55,477 bases of DNA from positions 1 to 55,477 of the forward strand of contig JAUCBJ010008876.1 of assembly GCA_032718475.1 (NCBI GenBank), given 5' to 3'. The stretch comes from Nemertoderma westbladi. Lineage: Eukaryota; Xenacoelomorpha; Nemertodermatida; Nemertodermatidae. The position numbers and the translations under genes were made by a program. Of this stretch, positions 1-8,110 are shown in pieces. The notes beneath the pieces are model-generated. The model saw only the letters and a list, made by a program, of their open reading frames with translations, was not told the DNA's origin and did not search any database. Each line of letters starts with the position of its first letter. Position 1 is the first letter of the stretch.

Positions 1-161
1 GATTTATATTATCGTGTATAATTATTGTGAATATTTGGTGTATATTGATTTGGGGAAGCCCAAAATTATTCTTAATCAAGGTTCAACAGAGTTCAGTTAC
101 ATTAAAGAGTATATCCAACTAATGCAGCTTTTCTCAACCGCAAACTTGCATCTTAGAAATA
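1..161 (-). repeat. 3' LTR (U3 part) of Ty3/Gypsy element, cut by window edge
   Basis: AT-rich sequence lying directly beyond the pyrimidine run TTCCCTCCCC (162-171), which read on the minus strand is a purine-rich polypurine tract following the integrase ORF. That position is where the 3' LTR of a minus-strand LTR element must begin. On the minus strand it opens with TATT. The 5' LTR at the other end of the element finishes in AATA, which would give short inverted termini. The rest of this LTR lies outside the window, and the visible 161 bases have no match in the partial 5' LTR, so LTR identity cannot be measured. Confidence 0.6.
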
Positions 162-1997
162 TTCCCTCCCCACAATCAATATCCGGTGACTGGCCGGGGC
201 TCGGTGGTCTGTTAAGTCACGTCTCCAGCATCGGCGTTTTTCCCCCTGGTGTAGGAATAACGGCAACAATTCTTTTCCTTTTATGTTAATGGTTACAGTT
301 TTTTTGTCTTTCCGTATTATCTCATAAGGTCCAGAATATCGATCACTCAATGACGATTTCAAACGCTCATTTCGACACCATACGTGTTTAACAAAATCCA
401 TCGATTTTGGAACATATGTGGGCGCTTCATTTCTTCGTTCTGGAGCTACAAATGAGTTAATAGTCTTGAATAGATCATTCATATACTCAGGAAGATTTTT
501 CATATCTAGATTATAGTCCGTAGGAACAAAATACTGATGCGGTAGGTCTACCGTTCCACCATATACCATCTGGGTAGGTGAATAACCCTCCGGTGAAATA
601 CTATTTCTTAATCCCAATAATGTTAGTGGTAATGTATCAGCCCAAGTTGAATTTATTGCATGAGCTCTTAGGGAGTTTTTTAATGTCCTATGAAAGCGTT
701 CAATCGCCCCGTTAGATTGTGGATGGTAAGTAGTAGTTCTCTTTCGATCTATTCCCAACAATCTCATTAATTCTCCCCAAAACGCTGATTCAAATTGTGT
801 ACCTCTGTCGGATATTAGTTCTCTGGGGACTCCAAATCTAGAAATCCAATTTGTTATCATAGCCTTTGCAACAGTTACGGCGTCTGTGTTTCGAACAGGA
901 ATTACTTCTACCCATCGAGTAAATCTGTCGATCATTGTAACTACATGATTATATCCTTTAGAAGGTGGTAAGGGACCAACTAGATCGATATGAACAGTTT
1001 GGAATCGATTAGTTGTGGGGATTGAGCCAATAGGAGAACGAGTATGTCTGGTAACTTTACACTGTTGGCACCGTAGGCATTCACGACACCATTTTCTAAC
1101 ATCTTTCTTTACTCCCGGCCAAATATATTTATCCAACACCAGTTTCGTTGTCGGTCGAACTCCCATATGAGCCAATCCATGTAACTCTTGAAATAACGGA
1201 TAACGCATTTCTGTAGGAACATAGGGTCTCAAATATTCTTTACTTGCATCACAAATTAAATTAGAGTTTCCAATCATTAGTTTCTTCAACGGTAAACTAG
1301 TTCCCTTGAAAAAATGGACTAAAGTTTCATCGTTATTTTGAGCTTTGGCTAATGACTCATCAAATTCGACTTTAACATTTAAACATTCCCGTGATAATGT
1401 ATCGGCTACTACATTAGATACTCCTGATACATGTTGTATGACACAGTTAAATTCGGAGATATAGGATAGCCATCGCGTCTGCTGAGGAGATGGATTTCTC
1501 ATCTGCAGTGCATTAACTAAGGGTTTGTGGTCCGTTTTAATTATAAAATTCGTACCAATTAACCAATTATAATGTTTCAGGGCCAGGTATATTGCTAATA
1601 ATTCTCTGTCAAATGCTGACTTTTTTGCTTCTAACGGGGTTAATTTAGCAGAAAAGAAAGCCAAAGGTTGTTTAATATCGTTTACTATCTGATGTAATAC
1701 AGCGCCAACGGCTACACCAGAAGCATCAGTGGTTAGTTCGAGTGTTGCCTTGGGATCTGAGAAAGCTAGTGTGACTGAGTTTTTCAATGCTTCTTTTAAA
1801 TCATTGAAAGCTTTCTCTGATTTTTCATTCCACACCAAAATTTTAGTTTTCTGTTCACGACCACGAGTCATATCGGTTAATGGGGCCGCAATACTTGAGA
1901 ATCCATTGACAAAACGGTGGTAGAATCCCGACATACCCAAGAAACGTTTCAAAGATTTAATTGTGCTAGGTTTTTCAAACTGAACAATTGCTTTCAC
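153..1997 (-). CDS. pol: Ty3/Gypsy pol, C-terminal part: RNase H and integrase
   Basis: This is the second half of an LTR-retrotransposon polyprotein that degrades RNA in RNA-DNA hybrids and integrates the cDNA. The end of the RT thumb is followed by RNase H with TDAS (D91) and a DHKPL motif near residue 156. Integrase then shows the HHCC zinc finger (H273, H277, with cysteines at 304-310) and the catalytic triad D338, D397 and E433 with retroviral-type spacing. The frame continues upstream without a shift to a single TAG at 2058-2060, which separates it from the RT half. The listed start is therefore only the first Met after that stop and not a natural start. The frame ends in TAA inside the polypurine/LTR junction, as is common for this group. 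The domains look intact. Confidence 0.9.
   Translation of the reverse strand: MKAIVQFEKPSTIKSLKRFLGMSGFYHRFVNGFSSIAAPLTDMTRGREQKTKILVWNEKSEKAFNDLKEALKNSVTLAFSDPKATLELTTDASGVAVGAVLHQIVNDIKQPLAFFSAKLTPLEAKKSAFDRELLAIYLALKHYNWLIGTNFIIKTDHKPLVNALQMRNPSPQQTRWLSYISEFNCVIQHVSGVSNVVADTLSRECLNVKVEFDESLAKAQNNDETLVHFFKGTSLPLKKLMIGNSNLICDASKEYLRPYVPTEMRYPLFQELHGLAHMGVRPTTKLVLDKYIWPGVKKDVRKWCRECLRCQQCKVTRHTRSPIGSIPTTNRFQTVHIDLVGPLPPSKGYNHVVTMIDRFTRWVEVIPVRNTDAVTVAKAMITNWISRFGVPRELISDRGTQFESAFWGELMRLLGIDRKRTTTYHPQSNGAIERFHRTLKNSLRAHAINSTWADTLPLTLLGLRNSISPEGYSPTQMVYGGTVDLPHQYFVPTDYNLDMKNLPEYMNDLFKTINSFVAPERRNEAPTYVPKSMDFVKHVWCRNERLKSSLSDRYSGPYEIIRKDKKTVTINIKGKELLPLFLHQGEKRRCWRRDLTDHRAPASHRILIVGREYF
162..171 (-). 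other. polypurine tract of the Ty3/Gypsy element
   Basis: On the minus strand this is a G/A run (GGGGAGGGAA) placed between the integrase C-terminus and the 3' LTR, where plus-strand DNA synthesis of LTR elements is primed. It overlaps the last codons of pol. The call rests on position and composition only. Confidence 0.6.
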
Positions 1998-2057
1998 TTT
2001 CTCTTCGATCGGTTTTATTCCCTTACTCGAGATATGAGCACCAACAAATGTTACACT

Positions 2058-3191
2058 CTAACAAAAAAATTTGCATTTGCTTGCTCTTAATTTTAAACCA
2101 AATTGCGCTAATCGTTTAAATACAATCATTAAATGTTTAAAATGTTCTTCTGCATCGGCGCTCGCCACAGTAACATCATCTAAATAACACCATACAAATG
2201 AAAGTCCACTAAGAGCAGTGTCCATGAGTCGCTGAAATGTGGATGATGCATTCTTCATACCATATGTCATTCGTTTGAAAATAAATAACCCGAATGGGGT
2301 TGTAATCGCAGTTTTCTTCTGATCCTCTACATCTACAGGTATTTGGGTATATGCAGAAGCCAGGTCGATTTTGGAAAATACTTTGCAGTTATGGAAACTA
2401 TTTGACAAATCACTCAAATTCGGCATGGGGTAATGATCTGGAATTGTTTGATTATTAAGGTTTCTATAGTCTCCACATGAGCGGTAAGGAGTAGTTTTTG
2501 AATTTGCTTGAAAAGCAACATGTAAAGGTGATGCGTAAGGAGATTCTCCCCTATAACATATACCATTTCTCTCCCAATCTTCAAAAGTCTTTTTAGCCGC
2601 TACCAACTTTTCTCCAAATAATCGGCGCGGTTTACTGACACTAGGAGGACCATTAGTAAGAATATTGTGTTTAATTTTATGTTTTATTGGATCTGCAATG
2701 TTTACTTGTGTAAATAATTCTGAATATTCATTAACTAATTCTGCTACTTTTTCTTTAAAGCATGGATTTTCAACTTCCACCATTATCCTATTGATTGTTG
2801 GAGTTTTGAAATTAAATAAAGCAGGTTTATTTTCGGATTCTTTTATTGGCTTAATCTCCCATGGTAAAATATTTAATGGGATCAGTCTATTATAAGCACA
2901 ATCAATGAGTAATTTATGGTGGCCGAGAAAATCAATACCTAGTATTGGTTTGGAAACCTCTGCAACATAAAATCTCCAAACAAACAGTTTATCTCCCAAA
3001 TCTGATATTTTAAACTTAAGTTGCCTCAGTCCATTTACTTTTATTGGTGTTCCATTGGCTGCTTTCAAAATAATTTTTGGTGAATGTATCATTTCCGATG
3101 TGGTATAACTCAGAGGTAAAACGTTACACTCGCTACCACTGTCGGCTAAGAATTCTCCCACTGGACTGGCGGCAACATATATAGAGTTCAC
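2058..3191 (-). CDS. pol: Ty3/Gypsy pol, N-terminal part: protease and reverse transcriptase
   Basis: The aspartic protease motif is FLADSGS (D17-S18-G19 from the GTG taken as start). It is followed by reverse transcriptase with the palm catalytic box YLDD near residue 337. The reading frame is -1 relative to gag and overlaps its end (gag TGA at 3190-3188), so pol is probably made by -1 frameshifting; the frame is open upstream of the GTG, which is probably not a real start. The ORF ends in an in-frame TAG at 2060-2058, shortly after a KCKFF segment of the RT connection. RNase H and integrase continue in the same frame beyond it. This is one nonsense codon in an otherwise uninterrupted pol. 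Confidence 0.9.
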   Translation of the reverse strand: MNSIYVAASPVGEFLADSGSECNVLPLSYTTSEMIHSPKIILKAANGTPIKVNGLRQLKFKISDLGDKLFVWRFYVAEVSKPILGIDFLGHHKLLIDCAYNRLIPLNILPWEIKPIKESENKPALFNFKTPTINRIMVEVENPCFKEKVAELVNEYSELFTQVNIADPIKHKIKHNILTNGPPSVSKPRRLFGEKLVAAKKTFEDWERNGICYRGESPYASPLHVAFQANSKTTPYRSCGDYRNLNNQTIPDHYPMPNLSDLSNSFHNCKVFSKIDLASAYTQIPVDVEDQKKTAITTPFGLFIFKRMTYGMKNASSTFQRLMDTALSGLSFVWCYLDDVTVASADAEEHFKHLMIVFKRLAQFGLKLRASKCKFFC

Positions 3192-4327
3192 TCCATCACA
3201 GGCCGCCCTTGCGGTGGAGCATTGGGGTTTCCCGAAGGTTGATTATTGTTTGGGTTTGTGTTATATTGTCGTGTTTGAACCCATTCACAGTGTCCGCTAC
3301 ACTTTGTAGAATTTCTCCCGAACCGCCAGTGATACCAGCATAACTTACCGTTTGGGTTATATTGGCGTGTTCGGGAGTTGGAACGTACTCCGTATCTAGA
3401 TGACGATCTATCGAATCTTCTTCCGCGAAAACTACTGGTTGATTGTCGAGGTCTGCCTCTCTCATCTCCAGAAGAAAGTGACTCAAAAGCCCTTGATAAT
3501 CGGTTAATTTCTTGAGTTATGTTCTGGCACCATGTCTCCATAGTCTTAGCTGATGTGGCTTGTCCTTGTCTATAAACCTCAGCTTCAGGTTTACTAGTGA
3601 GTGAACTTGTTCCCCTTTCATTAATATTATTCACTAAGTTATAATTTGGCATTCGTTCAACCATTTGATCTGCGATTTCTGCGAGTTTTTCTACTGGCAC
3701 TCCTTCTACAGCAATTAATACTAGTCGGACTGGTTCTGGAATAATATCCAAAAATCTCATTTTAACAATATTAGGATTATTCGGAGCTAACCTCTGTAAG
3801 TGTCTCAAAATCACACTCGGCTTTCGGTCGCCCAATACTTGATCTTTGAGAAGTTTCTTTAGGCGACGATCTTCACTATCATCGAAATACTTTATTAAGC
3901 ATTCCTTTATTGTTTCAAAAGAATCGGAAACTCGCGCACCACTGTCGAATATAACGTGAGTTGGTAATGCTCGAAGTAAGCTATTTTTCTTTACAGTCTC
4001 AGATGAATTCGCCAGCATCTCCTTGATCTGGTCGAACCAAACTCTAGTATCCTTTTCGTAAAATTGTGGTAACTTAACATTTAGTGTCAGAGTTGGCGTT
4101 GGAGATCCCGATGAAGTACCAGTATTGTCCGGAACTGGAACAGTATTCATAGTCTGCTGGATGTGGTTGTAGGCCAACTGAACGAAAGTTGGGTTTTCCG
4201 CTTTTAACGCATCTAATATTTCTGGTTTCGTATCAGGAACTCCGGCATATTGAGGATCGTCCTTGTGTAGTAATTGTAAAATCGCCTCCAGGAAAACTTT
4301 TGGTACGTTGTGCAGATCTACCGGCAT
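3188..4327 (-). CDS. gag: Ty3/Gypsy gag with CHCC zinc motif (CsRn1-type)
   Basis: This 379-residue capsid/nucleocapsid protein begins at an ATG 94 bases after the primer-binding site. The N-terminal half is a helical capsid-like region typical of invertebrate Gypsy elements. An Arg/Ser-rich basic stretch (about 290-325) leads into a zinc motif with C330, H333, C343 and C347. This C-x2-H-x9-C-x3-C pattern differs from the usual CCHC knuckle and is characteristic of the CsRn1 clade. The C-terminus is Asn/Pro/Gln-rich and overlaps the start of the pol frame. The frame is intact and ends in TGA. Confidence 0.85.
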   Translation of the reverse strand: MPVDLHNVPKVFLEAILQLLHKDDPQYAGVPDTKPEILDALKAENPTFVQLAYNHIQQTMNTVPVPDNTGTSSGSPTPTLTLNVKLPQFYEKDTRVWFDQIKEMLANSSETVKKNSLLRALPTHVIFDSGARVSDSFETIKECLIKYFDDSEDRRLKKLLKDQVLGDRKPSVILRHLQRLAPNNPNIVKMRFLDIIPEPVRLVLIAVEGVPVEKLAEIADQMVERMPNYNLVNNINERGTSSLTSKPEAEVYRQGQATSAKTMETWCQNITQEINRLSRAFESLSSGDERGRPRQSTSSFRGRRFDRSSSRYGVRSNSRTRQYNPNGKLCWYHWRFGRNSTKCSGHCEWVQTRQYNTNPNNNQPSGNPNAPPQGRPVME

Positions 4328-4421
4328 TGTCGATCCGTCGATGTTGTAGGCCTATTAGTCTACTGGTGTACAGGTCCACGCAATGGAACACGGTTATTAT
4401 TTTTGGAGTTTTTTTACCGAT

Positions 4422-4437
4422 CTCGTCCGGGTCACCA
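4422..4437 (-). promoter_or_regulatory. primer-binding site of Ty3/Gypsy element
   Basis: The minus strand reads TGGTGACCCGGACGAG, starting with the TGG expected for pairing with a tRNA CCA end and placed just inside the 5' LTR, upstream of gag. It resembles the tRNA-Trp-type primer site reported for CsRn1-clade elements, which fits the CHCC Gag. The tRNA identity is recalled and not searched. Confidence 0.75.
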
Positions 4438-4580
4438 ATATTATCCTTATTAGATAATAAAATAATGAATCAAATAGATCTGAATTATTTAATAAGTATG
4501 AAATACTGAATTAACTTTTTACATAAAATATAAATTCTTCACTTTTTATATTAGACAGTACACAGTCAGACAGTGCTTAA
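4438..4580 (-). repeat. partial 5' LTR (R/U5 side) of Ty3/Gypsy element
   Basis: AT-rich DNA immediately outside the primer-binding site, ending AATA on the minus strand. It contains a TATA-like stretch (ATATAAAAAG on the minus strand near 4545). No sequence matching the visible U3 of the left LTR (1-161) is found to its right, so the 5' LTR appears truncated. The outer edge is approximate: after an AAT microsatellite around 4580 the sequence changes to the next repeat family. Confidence 0.45.
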
Positions 4581-4758
4581 TAATAATAATAATCTAGGTT
4601 TCAGACTTTTTGTTCTGGTACCGGTAAGGAATATTGTTGAGTCTCTTAGGTCCTAACATACCCTGGACGAGCTTACGAGGGAGTTTACGCGTTCCATCCT
4701 TACCTATTCGCGTCGATTGAACAGAAAACACGCGTACCAAGTTACGAGTTAATAAAGC

Positions 4759-5190
4759 GTGTTGGACCCTGAGTATGGCGACATCTTTGTGAACTCGCAT
4801 CCTGAACTACAGGAAGTATCTCGGCGACCATATGAATATCGAACCCGAGAACGCGAGCTGGAGAGAACCATTAAACAGAGAAAGTTCCTCACCACTCACG
4901 GTCCACCCACCGCTAGTGTCCAGACGACCCGTCAAGGACCCGTAGGAGCTGCTGTCCTGAGACGCGCTCTAAAGGCCGTTAGACCTCGCTCCACTGAGGT
5001 TGATATTAATCAACCAGGTACTTCGACCGGCGGGTATACCGATCGTAACCCTGCACCTTCTGATGCAATTATATTGCACCCTTCGCCTAGGAGCTACAGC
5101 CCTCCTCGTAAAGTGGCTCGCCCCAAAGAGAAAAAGACTCTGGCTAGCTTTAAAAAACTGCGTAAACGCCGTCCGCGCAAGAAAGACTAA
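4759..5190 (+). CDS. unrecognised repeat-family ORF with basic C-terminal tail (copy 1)
   Basis: A 143-residue open frame with no internal Met. It is therefore probably the 3' part of a longer ORF or an exon whose upstream end was lost at the Gypsy junction. The N-terminal part is rich in Arg/Glu and the middle is Pro/Thr/Ser-rich. The C-terminus is strongly basic (KKLRKRRPRKKD) and could act as a nuclear-localisation or nucleic-acid-binding tail. About 40 C-terminal residues, including ILHPSPRSY and TLASFKKLRKRRPR, recur almost unchanged in a second, inverted copy at 53902-53618, and the homology continues into the 3' flank. Protein-level conservation between otherwise diverged copies suggests real coding. 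I do not recognise the family. Confidence 0.5.
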   Translation: MLDPEYGDIFVNSHPELQEVSRRPYEYRTRERELERTIKQRKFLTTHGPPTASVQTTRQGPVGAAVLRRALKAVRPRSTEVDINQPGTSTGGYTDRNPAPSDAIILHPSPRSYSPPRKVARPKEKKTLASFKKLRKRRPRKKD

Positions 5191-6483
5191 CTGTTTAGAG
5201 TATTTATGTATATTAGAAATTGTGATTTTGTATATTTTATAGACTTAAATCCCATTTTCTGGGAGCGGTGTAAAAGCTTTTGTGGGATAACTGATTCGTT
5301 TCCCTTGCTAACCAGTTCCCCCCATGCGCTGGAATACTCTAAAAAGGGATCTATAACTCGAATAGCGCAAGCTACCGGCTGATTGGCTGATTTGCTGTGT
5401 GAAAGGATCTGGGCTATGTTTGATCGTCCAACCAGCTTGGGAAGGTTACTCTGCAGCCCTGCTTTCTGTACCTGCCAATAGGATTTGAGTTGGTTTTGAT
5501 TTCGACCTATCACAGATCTACTGAACTGAATTTTCCTATCTGTATGCTCATTCTCTGTGGTGGGTGGAAGCCTTTGTAAATAAGGTTATTCTTATCAGTG
5601 TTCAGTGTGTTATCATTCTGTCCTAAGCCAGGAGAGAGCGGCTTTGGAATATTTTTGTGCTTTCTGTTTTAGCCTTACACTAGTAGGCTTAATTATAAGG
5701 ACATATATCCGTTATCTTAACAATCCCAACAACTCAATACAACCAAAACTGATTGTCAAAACTCATGCAATGCAACATACCTAATCAAACATACCTGTGC
5801 ATACTTTTATATTGTTATACTGCTATTTACTGTCAGTTCTTCATAATATGGTTGATGAATTATTATATTTGGAATAACGATAAATAACCCCGAAACCCAA
5901 TATTCTTGATATACCGAAGGTAAGAGAGAAGGGTTACATATAACGATTGTGACTTATGTTAAAGTGGTTTGAAGTGAATCTAATGTTATTTGATAGACCC
6001 TACATGAGTCGGTCCGTGTTCCTTTTATATATAACTAAAATCAGTGAAGATCGGCAGATCAGTGTGCAGTATTGTGCAGCATTGTGTATGAGTGAAACTG
6101 ATAACGAAGCATTTCCTAAAGAATGCGCCATATATGTGAATTATAACTAAGCCATATCGTTGTGAGTAGTTTAAGTCATAACTCTGTTTATATAGATAGA
6201 GCGCCACGTCCTAAAGGAACTGTTAATATTCCCCGAAGGTGAATAATATTGTCAGAGATTATATAATACTGTCAGTCGAATAATACATTAGGCTTACATA
6301 GCAATAAGATTAAGCCGTCGAACCCAATCTCCCGGGTATATCCAGCGGGTGAATGATCGCGCACAGATTGGTTTCGACTAGTGTAGTGAATCAAATACTT
6401 GTCATAGGCTAAAAGTGATTTATTATATAGAAGACATCCTAATTTGGCGGGTTAAACTGCCAAAGGTCTGAAAGCGCGAACAG
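5191..6483 (+). repeat. inverted-repeat family, non-coding downstream block (copy 1)
   Basis: This block follows the 143-residue ORF and is matched in reverse complement by 52305-53617. The first 90 bases after the stop are similar, including TTTTCTGGGAGCGGTGTAAA. A central part has diverged, and about 5825-6483 is roughly 95% identical by eye. Both copies keep a TATA-like box (TATAAGG at 5694-5700) and an upstream CCAAT (5474-5478), so it may be an LTR-like or promoter-bearing terminal region. Similarity stops exactly at GCGCGAACAGC (about 6473-6483), where the palindrome begins. Short ORFs here are not coding. Confidence 0.7.
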
Positions 6484-7110
6484 CGCCTAAAATTAGCCTA
6501 TAGGTATCAAAACCACGAAAGTTAGATTATATTTAAAAATTTGAAAAAATTTTCACTTTTGGTGCATGTTTGGTCAGTTGTTATCAGGATGAAATTTAAA
6601 TGTCATTTTTCTTGCATTGGCTTTTTTGGGACACTTTCTCTATCTACTTTTTAACTACTCAACGGATTTTCGTTCTGTTTGCAGAATTATGTAGAGGAAT
6701 ATTCCCCGCAAAAATTGAATAGACAGAATTTTGAAATTTTGCTTTAAAAAAAAGTTATAGCATTTTTCGTTTAAAAAATACCGAAAAATCTAAAAAATCC
6801 AAAATTTAGCGATTTTTTACACAAAAAATGCCATAACTGTTTTTTGAAAAAAAATTTCAAAATTCTGTCAGTTCAATTTTTGCGGCGAATATTCCTCTAC
6901 ATAATTCTGCAAACAGAACAAAATCCGTTGAGTAGTTAAAAAGTAGATAAAGAAAGTGTCCCAAAAAAAGCCAATGCGAGAAAAATGACATTTAAATTTC
7001 ATCCTGATAACAACTGACCAAACATGCACCAAAAGTGAAAATTTTTTCAAATTTTTCAAATATAATCTACTTTCGTGGTTTTGATACCTATAGGCTAATT
7101 TTAGGCGCTG
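6481..7110. repeat. 630-bp near-perfect palindrome (foldback)
   Basis: The sequence from 6481 rightwards and the reverse complement from 7110 leftwards agree over roughly 300 bases with few differences. For example CAGCGCCTAAAATTAGCC opens one arm and its complement closes the other. The centre is near 6796 with a short AT-rich spacer. The arms are AT-rich and hold no conserved ORF. The left edge coincides with the end of the inverted-repeat family, suggesting insertion or rearrangement there. Confidence 0.9.
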
Positions 7111-8108
7111 ATTCCGAAAATGGCAAAATATTTGCACATTTATGGGTGTTTGATGGTAATTTTTGGTGTCAAATGTGGTGCTGCACCAAAATTTAAAAAT
7201 TTGAAATTTTGTGTGAAAATTACAAAAGTTGCCATAACTCGAGAACAAAATACCTTATCGAAAAACTGATTTCAGATTCGGAATTACCATAAAATTTCAC
7301 ATCGGAAAACACATAAAAAAAATATGATGAAAAAAAAGACTGGGGGTTAACCCCACCCTTAATGACTTCAGAAATGAAGTCACCGACCACGAAAACCCAT
7401 ACAAGGAATTTTTTAGACAGATCGTATGTTTTTTATTGACGGACAGACATACTGACGGACAAACCGACAGTAAAACGGACAGACAGCAATATCTCGAGAA
7501 GTAGGACAGATCTTGCTAAACGGTTTTCAAATTTGGAATCTTGATAAAAATCTGCTCTAGATGAAATTAAAAAAAAATTGCAAAAAATGATTGAAGTAGC
7601 GCTACCGGGGCCTTAAAGTCAGTCATATTTATGACGTATCAAGTGTATTATAAGATATATACGTGCTTCTCATTTAAAGCACTAGGTATGTCCTCACACC
7701 TGTCTCCACTCGAACAATATCAACACCATGGGACCACTCTATGTGGTTCCACAACGTTTGTTTCAATACGTTGTAGTAATCTGTTGGCATTACATAATAA
7801 CCCAATGGACAAAGTTGTCATGGCTTGGGGCAGAGTAAGATACGGTGGTACAAGTTGTCAAAAAATTTGTGTACAAGTGTTTTTTTTACACGTGTGCCAC
7901 ATGCATATCCTACCGGCGGGTTTTTTTTTTCAAAATGTTCACCGCGAAAAGTTTCTAAATTGTTAGAAAATCTAAATTTTGTTTAGAAAACCACAATAAT
8001 TGCCCAAAATGCCGATTTTGAAAGGTGAATTTTGATAAGTGAGAAGTAGGCCATATCACTGCTTTATTGCTTGTTTTCTTCTTTATCAAACGAATATACG
8101 GTGCCGTA
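7111..8108. other. intergenic, AT-rich repeat-like DNA, no gene seen
   Basis: Contains homopolymer A/T runs, a stretch with repeated GACGGACAGACA-type words (about 7438-7485) and no frame with recognisable protein similarity. The 111-residue frame at 7631-7966 has no domain and runs through a poly-T tract, so I do not call it. Confidence 0.6.
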
Positions 8109-8110
8109 TA

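Noticed and set aside
4759-5190. Polinton/adintovirus terminal gene
   Set aside because: Only a basic proline-rich tail is visible. No polymerase B, integrase, protease, ATPase or capsid gene occurs anywhere in the window.
6025-6207. 60-residue frame conserved in the inverted copy (52583-52765)
   Set aside because: Conservation is at DNA level throughout the surrounding block, changes do not favour the frame, and the opposite strand is equally conserved.
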